64,000 nucleotides of DNA, from positions 1 through 64,000 of the forward strand of contig NZ_BAAAXV010000011.1 of the NCBI RefSeq assembly GCF_039535785.1, read 5' to 3'. Positions within the stretch are counted from its first letter, which is position 1, and the number at the start of each line of letters is the position of its first letter. This document shows positions 1-9,103 of the stretch, piece by piece. This DNA comes from Nonomuraea helvata (GTDB lineage Bacteria > Actinomycetota > Actinomycetes > Streptosporangiales > Streptosporangiaceae). The position numbers and the translations under genes were made by a program. Under the pieces are notes generated by a model that worked only from the letters and a program-made list of their open reading frames with translations, was not told where the DNA came from and made no database searches.

Positions 1-877
1 CTGCCGCCGAGCTCCACGTCCTCCAGCACGCCGCGCATACCGGTGGCGGCGACGGACAGGTACGCAGCAGCTCCTCCACGGCGCCGATGGCCAGGTCGGG
101 GTCGCCGCGCAGGGCGGCGAGCTGGGCCGGGTTGCGCAGCAGGGCGAAGGCGCCGAGCGCGGAGCATGTTGGGCGGTGGTGTCCGAGCCCGGCGCCGAGC
201 AGGAACGCGGCCACGCCGCCGAGCTTCCTCGTCGGTCAGGTCGCCGCCGGTGGCCAGGTCGCTGAGTCAGGTCGTCGGTCGGCTTGGCCCGCTTGGCGAG
301 CGCGAGCTCCGCAGGTACGTGCCGAGCTCGACGAAGGCGGCGTACTGCGCCTCAGCGGTCCGGCGTCCGACAGGGCCTGGGTGGAGCTCTGAACTGGTCG
401 CGGTCCTCGTACGGTACGCCGAGCAGCTCACAGATCATCAGCGCTGGAACGGCTGCGCGAAGACCTCGACGAGGTCGGCGGGCGGCCCTGCCGCTCCATC
501 GCGTCGAGCCGCTCACGGGTGATCTCGGTGACCCGCTCGGTGAGCAGGTTCATCCTGCGGGCGGTGAACTTGCCCGCCAGCAGCCTGCGGAAGCGGGTGT
601 GCTGGGGTGCGTCCATGCCGGTCAGGTCACCGACGGGGGCCGGCGGCAGGTGCCCGCCCGCCAGGGGGTGGTAGTGGGTTTCGTAGCGGGAGCTGAACCG
701 TGGGTCGGCGAGGATCTGGCGGACCAGGTCGTATCCGGTGATCATCCAGACGCCGGGGGCGCCCTCGGGCACGGCCAGGCGGGCGATGGGTTGGCTCTGC
801 GCGCAGGGCGGTGAGCGAAGGGGCGGGATCGAAGGGACAGGCGGGTGAGCGGTCGAGGGACGGAGCGACCGGCTCAT
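1..877 (-). pseudogene. Cytochrome P450, frameshifted and cut by the window edge
   Basis: The first ~120 residues (from 877 downward) read as a P450 N-terminal half, with GVWMITGYDLVRQILADPRF and then DAPQHTRFRRLLAGKF, the usual C-helix region. After about position 510 the frame breaks: ADLVEVFAQPF, then ICELLGVPYEDRDQF, then an I-helix-like LLGAG..TTA segment, then EELL, each lie in a different minus-strand frame. At least four indels are needed to restore a P450. The heme-binding Cys loop would lie beyond base 1. The gene is divergent from the regulator at 1046. Either it has decayed or this stretch is of poor sequence quality; the next genes also carry indels. Confidence 0.75.
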
Positions 878-995
878 CGCGATAGTACGTGTTCATCACA
901 ACTGAAGCTACGTTGCATTCAGAAATTATGTCAATCAGGTGAGGCACATCATCCCAGGCCAGAGCCGATAAATTGATGCGTTGACGCTGAAACTG

Positions 996-1016
996 AATGC
1001 AATGAAACATTGCATT
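996..1016. promoter_or_regulatory. Palindromic operator between the P450 and its divergent regulator
   Basis: Perfect 9-bp arms AATGCAATG and CATTGCATT are separated by AAA. The palindrome lies 30 bp before the regulator start at 1046 and about 120 bp before the P450 start, in the AT-rich divergent spacer. It is a likely binding site for the adjacent HTH regulator. Confidence 0.55.
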
Positions 1017-1045
1017 GTGTGGCCCCCGAACGCAATAGTGGTGTC

Positions 1046-1728
1046 ATGTCAGAAGGAAGGTTGACCCTGCAGGACCGTCACCGCATCGCGACCGGCCTCG
1101 CCGAAGGCCGCTCCTACGCCGAGATCGCCAGGCGGCTGAACCGGCCGGACCTCGACGATCAGCCGTGAGGTCGGCCGCAACGGCGGCCCCAGCGACTACG
1201 CCTGAGGCGGGCGCACCAGGCGACAGCGCGGCGGGCGCGGCGCCGGCACCCCGGCACGTTCGCGCCGAGGCGCGAACCCAGGACCGCAGGTCGTCGAGGT
1301 GCAAGAGGAAGCCGTCGAGATGGCGGTCGGGATGGGCCTGCCGAAAATGATGGCGCGCGTGCTCATCGGCCTGTGGCTGAGCGAGGACGGCAGGCTCACC
1401 GCGGCCGAGCTGTCGCGTGGGCTGAACGTCAGTCCCGCCTCGATCTCCATGGCAGTGGGCTACCTGACCCAGCAGGGGCTGATCAGGCGCGAACGTGATC
1501 CGCAGCGGCGGCACGACATCTATGTGGTCGACGACGACGCCTGTACCACTCGACGGTGATCAGCTCGAGGCAGACGCTCGAGGCGGCTGAGCTCACGAAG
1601 GCGGCGGGGCGGCGGCTCGGGCTCGACACACCGTGGGACGCCGCCTGGCCAGGGGCGGCGCGTTCCTGGAGCGGATCAGCCTGGACGCTCTGGAGTCGGC
1701 CGAACGCTGGCGCGACCTCCCGCCATGA
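1046..1728 (+). pseudogene. MarR/GbsR-like regulator with an IS30-like N-terminal HTH, frameshifted
   Basis: The ATG at 1046 opens SEGRLTLQDRHRIATGLAEG and then SYAEIARRLNRP, an IS30-type HTH. One indel near 1148 is needed to continue as TSTISREVGRNGGPSDY. A second indel leads into the long middle segment (1299-1545) with a winged-HTH core: MMARVLIGLWLSEDG, AAELSRGLNVSPASISMAVGYL and RRERDPQRRHDIYVVDDDA. Another shift gives YHSTVISSRQTLEAAELTKAA, and a last one leads to ALESAERWRDLPP and the stop. This two-HTH layout is common for actinobacterial regulators that sit beside efflux or P450 genes. It is broken in at least three places, like its divergent P450 partner. Confidence 0.65.
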
Positions 1729-1948
1729 TCAGACCGCAGGCGGATGTCAAGTGCTGTCGTGCAAGAGCTCCCTCAATGCCCAGCGAGACCTGTTCGACCC
1801 GCGTAACGAAACCCCCGCTCCCAGCCGGAACCCCCTGCGAGGCTCCCGAATGCAGGCTGACCGTCAGCCGGCCTGCGACGGAACGTCGCCGCCGCTCCTG
1901 CTCAACCGCCTGCCGAGTTCGCGCGTCGGACTACGACGCGATCGCGGC

Positions 1949-2580
1949 CTACTCCGGATTGCCCGGCTGCGCGACATCCCCGCTCAGCGCCAGCCGCTGG
2001 CGACGTCCAGTCGGTACCTCGCCGTAGGGCGGGACGTGCTGCCAGAGCGCCTGCTCCGAGGGCTCGGAGAGGCGCGTGGGTGGGACAGCGGTCCGCCGCG
2101 CGGTCGCCGATGCTGGTGCTCTCGCGCTCGGCGAGTCAGCATGCTCCCGCAGTGCTGGCAGGAGTATGCGGTGCCACTCGACCGTCACCCCGATCTCGCG
2201 GTGGTGGTCGAGCAGTGCCTCCGCGCGCATGTCGGCCAGGAGTTCCGATCGTCTATGCCGTCGGCGTCGCTGTCCGGCTCCGGTTCGCCTCCGACGTGGT
2301 CGTAGTCGTCGTCGAATCCCATTTCCGCGAAGCCGGGGATCTGCAGGCGGAGCAACGGGATCAGATCATGCTCCGCCACAAGTGCGCCCTGCTGGTAGAT
2401 CCGCAAGGATAACTCCTGGCCCGCCGACGCGGTCAGCTCGAAGCCGCCGCCCGAGCGGACGTAGTCCCGGATGGCCGACTCCGCCGCAGCCACGCTCCGG
2501 TGGACCCCCGCATACTCCGTCACCACGCTGCCCGACGTGTTCGAGCCTTCAACGAGAAGAAAACTGTGCATGGCAGCCAT
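1949..2580 (-). pseudogene. Hypothetical protein, apparently frameshifted near 2240
   Basis: From the ATG at 2580 the product begins MAAMHSFLLVEGSNTSGS and runs through a plausible globular region (RSVAAAESAIRDYVRSGGGF, LIPLLRLQIPGFAEMGFDDDYD) to about 2240. There the natural continuation, MRAEALLDHHREIGVTVEWH, lies in another frame, so one indel separates the two halves. I do not recognise the family. No operon partner is evident. It could be an ordinary small actinobacterial protein with a sequencing error. Confidence 0.35.
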
Positions 2581-2764
2581 GCATACCAGGCGGGTGGGCG
2601 ACGTCGCGAGGGAAGAGGGGTTCGATCAGCCATGATGGCAGAGCAGGCACAGGTCTCCTCAATGATCTCAGAGCGCTGCAACTCCATGATCGCCAAGCCC
2701 TGCGCCCGCTCAACTCCCTGGGTACTCCATCGCGCCTATCTGCGCGGCCTCTAAGGCACATCAG

Positions 2765-2880
2765 GAAGGGGTGGGATCTTGGCCGATACTTGCCCCCCAC
2801 CTGGGGTTATCGTCCTCTGTGGTCCTCTGGAGTCCAGGGCCGTCCGGGACGATTGTCGCTCACTTAGTCACCCAGCATCT
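2765..2880. other. Remnant of an integrative-element end (homologous to the left end of the AICE)
   Basis: This stretch aligns by eye with 9,620-9,735, just inside attL of the AICE. Shared blocks in the same order are GAAGG..GTGGGA, CGAT, CACCT, GGTCCTC, CGTCC and the pair TTGTC(G/A)CTCA - AGTCAC(C/T)CAG. In both places the end is followed by a minus-strand regulator with divergent small genes. No tRNA-derived attachment core is obvious on its left, so the site is decayed or used another target. Confidence 0.45.
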
Positions 2881-3641
2881 GGCCCGTGGGCTGGGGCTGC
2901 TGCCATACGTCACGGCCGTTGCTCCACAGCTCGGAAGCGTGGTACGCGAATCGGTCGAACAAGCCGTCGTCCTGGTACCGCCGCAGGTGCAGCATCGGCG
3001 AGTCGTGCCCCACTAGCTTGGCCAGGTGAGGCGTGACCAGCATCTCCGAGTCGAAACGGAACACGCTCATGGCGATGTGCTCGTCGCCGTACCGGGCCTC
3101 GATGCCGGGGACGTCGCGTAGCTGCTCGATCTCCGAGAGCGTGATCCGGATGCGCGTGGATACGGTCAGCGGGACGTTCTCCACCTCCTCGCGGCGGTGG
3201 GTGACCTCGCTGTCCGGGTCGCCGACGAGAAACCGGATCTTGCAGCCCTGCTGTGCTTTCCGCTTGAGAACCTTCGCCAGGTTCGGGTGTTCCAGCCACA
3301 GGAAGTAGTTCGTGTAACCGGCGAACACAATCTCGTTGCGCGCCGCGTTGATGAGGTTGCGCCAGATTGATTTCGGGCACGCGGAGCGATACGGATAAAC
3401 CGTCAATACTTCCTTGTCCGGCCCTGTTTTCACCGTATTGCGAATTGCGTCTGGCCATAGCACGGCTGTCTCAACTCCTAGTGCCTCTGCGGCGGCCCAC
3501 TGGTGCCGCAGGTGCGGGACACGAGCCTCGTCCTGCAGCCAGCGTTCCACCGTCTTGACGTCCACGCCACACCGGTCGGCCAGGTTTCTGGTTCGTGACC
3601 TTGGCGTTCAGCATGGCGCTGCGTAGGGCGACGTTGGCCAC
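2864..3641 (-). pseudogene. XRE-type regulator with DUF5919-like C-terminal domain, one frameshift
   Basis: From GTG 3641 the protein starts ANVALRSAMLNAKVTNQ. A one-base indel at about 3587 is needed to reach NLADRCGVDVKTVERWLQDE, completing an HTH that recognises DNA through its DVKTVERWL helix. The rest (about 230 residues) is intact: SIWRNLINAARNEIVFAGYT, LKRKAQQGCKIRFLVGDPDS, an arginine-rich middle and a C-terminal HLRRYQDDGLFDRFAYH. The C-terminal part resembles phospholipase-D-like DUF5919 regions found behind HTH domains in actinomycetes. It is divergent from the small gene at 3755, with an inverted repeat in the spacer. It could still be functional if the extra A in the GAAAC run is an error. 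Confidence 0.6.
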
Positions 3642-3660
3642 GGTACACCTCGGGACGGAG

Positions 3661-3707
3661 GACGTCAGGGACGTTTTTGAGCGTAACGCCATAACGTCCT
3701 GGACGTC
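3661..3707. promoter_or_regulatory. Inverted pair of ACGTCCNNGACGTC boxes in the divergent spacer
   Basis: One box (ACGTCCCTGACGTC) is on the minus strand at 3661-3674 and the other (ACGTCCTGGACGTC) on the plus strand at 3694-3707. They face each other across 19 bp between the regulator at 3641 and the gene at 3755. Each box is itself nearly palindromic. The regulator is the obvious candidate ligand. Confidence 0.45.
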
Positions 3708-3754
3708 TCTATAACGCGGTGGGTTCGTCACGCAAAGGTAAGCACGCTGATCCC

Positions 3755-4163
3755 ATGTCAACCCCGGTAATTCTCGGAGACCTCCAAGCGGCTTTTCCCG
3801 GTTGGTGTATTTGGCGTAGTTCTGTGGGGCGTCTCTGGGCAACTCGAAACGGCCGACGTCTATCCCAGTACGAGGTAGACCACGGTCTCTGCCAGACGAT
3901 CGACGCGGATGGCGTCGCTCAACTCAGCATGCGACTACCGGCTCGGCCTGTCCGACCACGAGAGGAACTCTGTACAGCATGCCGTACGGGCCAAGCAGAA
4001 GATCGGCTTGTGCGGCGAAGCAGTGAGCCCGCTGCCGACCCTTGGCTGGTGCTTGCCTTTCCTACCCACGGCTACGCGCGCCTGCCCGGCGTGCGTCCAT
4101 CTGGCCGAACGGCCTGCGGAAGAGGGGGCGGTGCCTTCCACGGTCCCTCTTCCCTCGTCGTGA
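3755..4163 (+). pseudogene. Small accessory protein(s), fused or frameshifted, with a CxxC C-terminus
   Basis: ATG 3755 opens STPVILGDLQAAFPGWCIWR, then SSVGRLWATRNGRRLSQYEV through DADGVAQL. Near 3915 the better reading changes frame to YRLGLSDHERNSVQHAV, GLCGEAVSPLPTLGWCL and ACPACVHLAE. That second part is clearly homologous to the C-terminal half of the protein at 13,823-14,278 (YRLGLSGSGREAIRHAV, SLCGQEVYPLPICGW, CVVCARL). So two small genes seem joined by an indel or deletion. Function is unknown; the paired CxxC motifs suggest metal binding. The same gene type occupies the equivalent place in the AICE. Confidence 0.45.
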
Positions 4164-4206
4164 TAGCCGCTCAACCGTGTTCCGGCTGAGCGGGCAGGTT
4201 GGTACT

Positions 4207-4536
4207 CACCTCGTACGCCGTCGACTCACCGCGTAGCGGCAGCGGGCCGGGGACGGAGTGTCAAGCCCGGCTTCGTGTGTACGTTCGCTGGTCGCCGTTC
4301 CTCGGTCATGCGTTGTCCTGCGGTCAGGGCCGGGTTTGATGCGGAGGAGGCGGGCTGCTGGGCTTGCCTGAGTCGATGGTGTGCGAGGTGACCACCTCGG
4401 TGCCGGAGCGCTCCCGCCGGAGGCATAGGGCTTGAAGAGTCGTCCCGTCTTATGTGAGCGGAGCGGCCGGCGCCCATGCGAAGCACCCGGAGGGCCGCGA
4501 AGTGGGTGCGGGCCGGCGGCAGAGTGGCGACGACGT
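4207..4536. repeat. ~330-bp dispersed repeat, copy A
   Basis: This copy aligns along its full length, in the same orientation, with 19,764-20,096. Both start with CACCTCGTACGCCGTCGACT and end near GGCCGGCGGC/AGCCGGCGGC. The copies differ by scattered substitutions and a few small indels, so they are not recent duplicates. No shared intact open frame is convincing, although a minus-strand frame ending RYAVSRRRTR is kept in both. It could be a small non-autonomous mobile element, a structured RNA or a gene fragment. Confidence 0.7.
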
Positions 4537-4582
4537 CGCTGAGCCCGATAAGGGCTTGGTGCCACCCACCCTCGCAGGCATC

Positions 4583-5119
4583 ATGGTCGCCATGCCAGAG
4601 TTCATCGATCCGATCGGCACGTTGCGGACGTCGTTTCTGGCCGCGGCGGCCGAGTTCCGTGCTGACCCTGACTATCCGGTTCCGTGGTACATCGACGATG
4701 TCGACCCGCAGGCTCTGGTGGACCCGGCGGCCTTCGAGGCGTACACCGCGCGAGTGGTCGACGAGCGGAACTCATGGGGTGTACGCCCCGGATTCGTGCC
4801 GATGACCACCCTATGGTGGGTCGACCGCGAGGAATTCCTGGGAAGATTGGCCATCCGTCACCGGCTCACCCCGGCACTGGAGAAGTTCGGCGGCCACATC
4901 GGCTATGACGTCCGCCCCAGCGCACGCCGCCAGGGTCACGCGACGGCTATGCTCGCCGCGGCGCTGCCGATCGCCCGATCTTTAGGCATCTCTCAGGCTT
5001 TGGTCATGTGCGACAAGACGAATATCGCCTCTCAACGGGTCATCGAAGCCAACGGCGGACGGCTGCTCGACATCACCGAGCAGAAGCGTCGCTACTGGGT
5101 CCCGACCACGAGGTCTTGA
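4583..5119 (+). CDS. GNAT-family N-acetyltransferase
   Basis: This is a cytoplasmic acyl-CoA-dependent acetyltransferase of about 178 residues. The GNAT core is visible as HIGYDVRPSARRQGHATAML (beta4 with the acetyl-CoA P-loop RRQGHA), followed by ALVMCDKTNIASQRVIEANG, the typical beta5/alpha4 segment with the conserved Asn. The N-terminal part carries WWVDREEFLGRLAIRHRLTP. Starts at 4583 or 4592 are both possible; the frame stays open further upstream but runs into repeat A. It is convergent with the DUF6461 gene. The substrate cannot be predicted. Confidence 0.85.
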   Translation: MVAMPEFIDPIGTLRTSFLAAAAEFRADPDYPVPWYIDDVDPQALVDPAAFEAYTARVVDERNSWGVRPGFVPMTTLWWVDREEFLGRLAIRHRLTPALEKFGGHIGYDVRPSARRQGHATAMLAAALPIARSLGISQALVMCDKTNIASQRVIEANGGRLLDITEQKRRYWVPTTRS

Positions 5120-5195
5120 TCCCCGCCACCGCCCCGAAAGGAGGGGGCTCGGCTTTGAGCGTTCACGCTTCCTATACGTCGCGCTCTGTCAACGT

Positions 5196-5861
5196 TCAGA
5201 TCGCCGGGGTAGCGACTCCGCCTGCGGAATAGAGTGACGAGGTCGGGTAGCGGGGTACCTGCGTCGCCAGCAGGTCTTCCGTCAGCCGAAGTCCCGTCAG
5301 GCGGGTGGCCAGGGCCAGCGCGCAGCATAGAGCGAGTTGCCGTTTGCCGGGTGTCGCGGCGTAAATGTCCTCTTCTTCGTCTTCGTTCTCGTCTTCTTCA
5401 AGGTCGTCGTCGAAAGTTGGGAAGCCGAGATCCGCTATGTGGGCCGCGATGGTGTCGGGCGAGCGTCCGCGCCTGGTTGCCGGATCGTCAATGGTGAAGG
5501 CGGAGATCACCTCGCCGTTTTCCGCGTAGGCGAAGTAGACGTCGGTCTCGAATGTCCGTGAGACGCCGGCGGCTGCCGCGCCGGTGGACAGGCTCTCCAT
5601 GATGGGGTGGAGGGCGCCCATGTAACCGCCACGTTCGACCGTGATGGTGCCTGCCGGATGAGCGTGGACGGACGCGATGAAAGGCCCTCCTGGAGTGAGC
5701 ATGCTTGCCACATCCACTGGCGTACGTAGGTCCAGTGCTCCTAGCAGCGATGCACTATCCCGATCGCGCACGAAAATCACCGAAAATCCGGAAATCCGCA
5801 GCCCGGCGTAGCGTTCATGGGTTATCCATGCATATGAATCCGCCGTGGCTTCGCCAGGCAT
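5196..5861 (-). CDS. DUF6461-like actinobacterial protein
   Basis: A product of about 221 residues. The start at 5861 (MPGEATADSYAWITHERYAG) follows AAAGGA with good spacing; an upstream ATG at 5924 is the alternative. Visible features are a beta-rich N-terminal half (ISGFSVIFVRDRD, GGPFIASVHAHPAGTITVER, YFAYAENGEVISAF) and a strongly acidic linker at about residues 150-165 (DDDLEEDENEDEEED). A helical tail follows, CCALALATRLTGLRLTEDLL. Proteins of this type are common orphan genes in Streptomyces and relatives, and their role is unknown. It is convergent with the GNAT gene. Confidence 0.65.
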   Translation of the reverse strand: MPGEATADSYAWITHERYAGLRISGFSVIFVRDRDSASLLGALDLRTPVDVASMLTPGGPFIASVHAHPAGTITVERGGYMGALHPIMESLSTGAAAAGVSRTFETDVYFAYAENGEVISAFTIDDPATRRGRSPDTIAAHIADLGFPTFDDDLEEDENEDEEEDIYAATPGKRQLALCCALALATRLTGLRLTEDLLATQVPRYPTSSLYSAGGVATPAI

Positions 5862-6153
5862 ATCAGGTCCTTTCTTAATCTGTTCGTCCATGGCGGGTCC
5901 GGCGTTGCCCACCGTACCCGCCATGGTGGCGTATCAGCTTCGAGCACGTCCGGGATACAGCCGAGGATGACGGCAGCACCATTCGCGTGCTGACCTGCCG
6001 CCGGTGCGGTTCATGCAGGGCGGCGCCGTTTTTCCACCGACCCCCTCGGGTCGCCGAAGTCGTTTCACCCCTGCCTTTATCGGCGAGTTCTACTCAAGAA
6101 GATCAACAGAAGGGATTCTGGACCGAGCTCGGCGGCTCGGTCACGATGAGAGA

Positions 6154-6768
6154 ATGGCGAAGAACGGATCAGCGCAGCCGCCGGGGGCGGGCGGAGGAGC
6201 AGGATTGCGCCTGAACTGGCCGGCTGTGAGCGCTCTGGCGGGTGCGGTCGCCGCCGTCGTCGCGCTGGTCGCCTACCTCATGCCGCCGGTCTCGCCTCAG
6301 CAGCCCCAGTCCGACGCGGTAGGCCCCACCACGGCCGCGCAGTCATCGTCACCAGATCCGATCACCACCCGGCCCGTACCGCCAACCCCGAGTCCATCGC
6401 CTGAGTCCAGCACGCCCCAGCCACCGATGCCAAGCCCCACGCGACCGGTTCCGGTTTCCTCCGCACTGCTGTCAGCGGTCCGTCCTGGCGGCTGCGACGA
6501 GGCGGCGGCGGCGCTGACCGCATACCGCCGGAACGCCGGGACCGTCCGCAGCAGCCAGGCAGCAGCGGCTCAGCATACGTACCACGACCTGATGGGCGCA
6601 GTCCTCAAAGCGGAAGGAGTGGTAGGGGCGAAGATCAGCCGGCTGGCCGCCGAATTCCAGGAACTGAACTTCCGCTTGAACGGCATGACCGGCGGCGATC
6701 CCAACCAGGTGATCGCGGATATCGATACAGACGTCGCGGAGCTCTACAGGCTGTGCGGATCCAGCTGA
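6154..6768 (+). CDS. Membrane-anchored protein with Pro/Ser-rich linker, function unknown
   Basis: The ATG at 6154 follows GATGAGAGA. Of about 204 residues, the first 20 are cytoplasmic and one hydrophobic segment follows (VSALAGAVAAVVALVAYLMP, about 24-43). A Pro/Ser/Thr-rich extracellular linker spans about 45-105. The C-terminal domain contains two cysteines (GGCDEAAAALTAYRRNAG and the terminal YRLCGSS), which could form a disulfide outside the cell, and is otherwise helical. No enzymatic motif is seen. The gene stands alone. Confidence 0.65.
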   Translation: MAKNGSAQPPGAGGGAGLRLNWPAVSALAGAVAAVVALVAYLMPPVSPQQPQSDAVGPTTAAQSSSPDPITTRPVPPTPSPSPESSTPQPPMPSPTRPVPVSSALLSAVRPGGCDEAAAALTAYRRNAGTVRSSQAAAAQHTYHDLMGAVLKAEGVVGAKISRLAAEFQELNFRLNGMTGGDPNQVIADIDTDVAELYRLCGSS

Positions 6769-7260
6769 CCTGATCACACGTCAAGGCGCACAAGCCCGAT
6801 CGGCTCGGCTACGCCGGTCGGCGAGTCCTGGTTTCCGCAGGTGGTCCAACAAGACCCTGGCCGAGCAGAAGCAAGGCCGCCGCGCCTGGGTCCTGGAAGC
6901 TCTCGGCCGGACCGACCAGGACCAGACCCCCAGCGCTACGTGGTAGACGCCGCTGCCGAGTGATTCGCCCGCGAGCAGGAGCGGGCTCGTGACAGGTGAG
7001 GTGTTGTCCACGCAACTCGGTGATCAGGAGCCTGCGGTTGTCTGTCTACACGTCCGCGCTCTTGAGCGCCACTGGTTGTACCTCGCCTCCATCCAAGACC
7101 GCGACGGCGCGCACCCGCTGCCGGAGAAGTGCTCCACCATCGCGCCGGAAGCCCGTGATCTGCCTTCCTTCTTTCTGATGGAACACCCGATCTGAGGTTG
7201 AGCTGAGGCCGGATACCGGACCCGCCGGTGGCCTCAGCATGAGCACCCTGTCAAAGGTCT
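6769..7260. other. No confident gene; possible coding debris
   Basis: Short plus-strand segments read like protein (for example WSNKTLAEQKQGRRAWVLEA at about 6840-6900), but stops and frame changes follow at once. A 68-codon frame at 6989-7195 has no recognisable features. I see no RNA gene or clear promoter here. Confidence 0.4.
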
Positions 7261-8097
7261 TCAGGCCGAGGTGCGGAGGAAGTCGTCCGCGTGGTGGGCG
7301 GCCCACTGGGCGTAGGTGTGCGCCGGGCGCCCGGTGACCTTCTCGACGGTGGGCAGCACCTCCGCCGGCCGGCCGACCGCCGAGGCGAGCGCGTCGAGCA
7401 GGAGGTCGGCCACCTGCGGGGGGAACTGACCGATCATGCGTTCCCTGGCCTGCTCCCTCGACAGCTCCTCGAACCGTAGCTCGCGGCCGATCGCCTCGCC
7501 GAGGATCCGCACTCGCTCGATCTGGGTCAGCGACTCCGGCCCGCCGATCAGGTGCGCCTCCCCGACCTGCCGGTCGAGCAGGGCGCGGACGGCGACCGCG
7601 GCGATGTCGCGCTCATCGATCGGCGCCGCGGCCGCGCCCCCGTACGGCGCCCGAACCACATCGCCGGTCGCGATCTGCGCGGCCCAGGCGAGGTCATTGG
7701 CCATGAACATGCCCGGCCGCACATGGGTCCACGACAGGCCGGACTCCTCTACCGCCCGCTCGCACTCGAGGTGCCGGTCCCCGATCCAGTTGGGTGTCAG
7801 TGAGGTCACCGCCGCCGAGGAAAGCAGCACGACCTGCTCCAGCCCGGACTCCTTGCCGATCCGGAGGAAGTCGTCCAGCGAGCCGAACACGGGGAAGAGG
7901 AAGGCCTGCTCGACCCCGCGCAGCGCGGCGGGCAGCGTCTCGGGCCGGGTCAGGTCGCCGGGGAGCACCTCGACGCCGTCCGGCAGCCCGGCACTCTCGG
8001 GATGGCGAGTGATCGCCCGCACTTTCTCGCCCGCGTCGAGCAGTTGCCGTACTACGTTGTGGCCGACTTTTCCGGTTGCGCCGGTTACCAGAATCAT
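7261..8097 (-). CDS. NmrA-like NAD(P)-binding atypical SDR
   Basis: An NAD(P)-binding Rossmann protein of about 278 residues. The start at 8097 (MILVTGATGKVGHNVVRQLL) is set by an AAGGAG sequence 8 bases upstream and by the Rossmann GxxGxxG motif at residues 6-12. Further landmarks are LSSAAVTS, the DRHLECERAVEESGLSWTHV segment typical of NmrA/SDR5-type reductases, RPGMFMANDLAW, and DERDIAAVAVRALLD. Such proteins act as NAD(P)H-dependent quinone or flavonoid reductases or as redox sensors. A TetR regulator lies upstream on the same strand and may control it. Confidence 0.85.
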   Translation of the reverse strand: MILVTGATGKVGHNVVRQLLDAGEKVRAITRHPESAGLPDGVEVLPGDLTRPETLPAALRGVEQAFLFPVFGSLDDFLRIGKESGLEQVVLLSSAAVTSLTPNWIGDRHLECERAVEESGLSWTHVRPGMFMANDLAWAAQIATGDVVRAPYGGAAAAPIDERDIAAVAVRALLDRQVGEAHLIGGPESLTQIERVRILGEAIGRELRFEELSREQARERMIGQFPPQVADLLLDALASAVGRPAEVLPTVEKVTGRPAHTYAQWAAHHADDFLRTSA

Positions 8098-8340
8098 GAT
8101 GAGTATCTCCTTGGTGTGGGCGTGTCCCCTGTGCGGGACTGTCGAGTCGGAATGTTTCAAAGGATCTCTGGCGGGCCGTGGGAGAGGCCGTTTCGGGGTC
8201 GTGCCGGTCCATCGCTCGCCGGAACTCTTCCGTCCGGCGATGAGGGTCGCCAGGCAGAGGAAGGCGGCGCCCGCTGTCCGTTCGCGCCGAGGCGGCGCAT
8301 GCGCGGCCCAGACGATCTGCGGGGTGTCAGGTAGGTCCGG

Positions 8341-9087
8341 TCACGAGTTGGCATTTTCGGTGGGTCTTGCGGTGCTGCGCACTCTGGCTGCGACCCCGTC
8401 AAGCACGCAGGCGAGGCCGAAGTCGAAGCGCTCGTCTTCGGTGGCGTCTTCGGCGTCGAGGACCCGGCGGGCGAACTGCGGGTAGGCGCCGCCGGCGATG
8501 ACATCGCGGATGTAGGGAGCGACGCTGTCTCGCCATTGGTCCTCGGTCAAGCCGGATCGTCGCCGTGCCTGGTCTTCGGCGAGTTCTCGGGCGACCGCGC
8601 CGAAGACGTACGCCAGGACCGTGTCGACCACCTTGGAGGCAAGGGTGATGTCAGAAGTGAGCGCGGTGGCGGCGGTGAGCGCGACGTCGTGCTGGCGTAG
8701 CGAGTTCGCGCCGAGAGCCGGGCGGCCGGCGAGCTCAGGGCCAAGCCACGGGTGGCGAAGCAATGTGGCGCGTACGTGGCCGGCGACGCTGGTGAGGTCG
8801 GTCCGCCAATCGCGGGACAGCGGCGGCGGATCGGTTTCGCCCTGCACTGTGTCGATCATCAGATCCAGCAGGTCGTCGCGGCTGGCCACATACCGGTAGA
8901 GCGAGGCCGTCCCGGAGTTGAGATCGGCGGCGACGCGACGCATCGACAGCGCAGACAGCCCTTCGGCATCGGCGATCACGATGGCGGTGTGCACAATCTG
9001 CTCCACGCTCGGGGCCTGACGGCGGGGGGTGCGCCGGTTCTTGCTCCACACCAGGACAGGTGCGGGCTCCTTCGCCGGATCGGTCAT
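8341..9087 (-). CDS. TetR/AcrR-family transcriptional regulator
   Basis: The start at 9087 gives TDPAKEPAPVLVWSKNRRTP and then the TetR HTH: IVHTAIVIADAEGLSALSMR, RVAADLNSGTASLYRYVASR, DDLLDLM. The effector-binding domain (about residues 90-240) is of the TetR_C type, ending with FDFGLACVLDGVAARV. It probably represses itself and perhaps the NmrA-like gene downstream. Direct repeats and a palindrome upstream (9104-9156) are its likely operator. Confidence 0.88.
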   Translation of the reverse strand: MTDPAKEPAPVLVWSKNRRTPRRQAPSVEQIVHTAIVIADAEGLSALSMRRVAADLNSGTASLYRYVASRDDLLDLMIDTVQGETDPPPLSRDWRTDLTSVAGHVRATLLRHPWLGPELAGRPALGANSLRQHDVALTAATALTSDITLASKVVDTVLAYVFGAVARELAEDQARRRSGLTEDQWRDSVAPYIRDVIAGGAYPQFARRVLDAEDATEDERFDFGLACVLDGVAARVRSTARPTENANS

Positions 9088-9103
9088 TGCGAGGCCCCTC
9101 CTC

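Noticed and set aside
627..1010. A 127-codon minus-strand frame over the P450 start
   Set aside because: It is out of frame with the P450 and covers the operator; no protein-like features.
6989..7195. A 68-codon plus-strand frame
   Set aside because: No ribosome-binding site or family features that could set it apart from chance.
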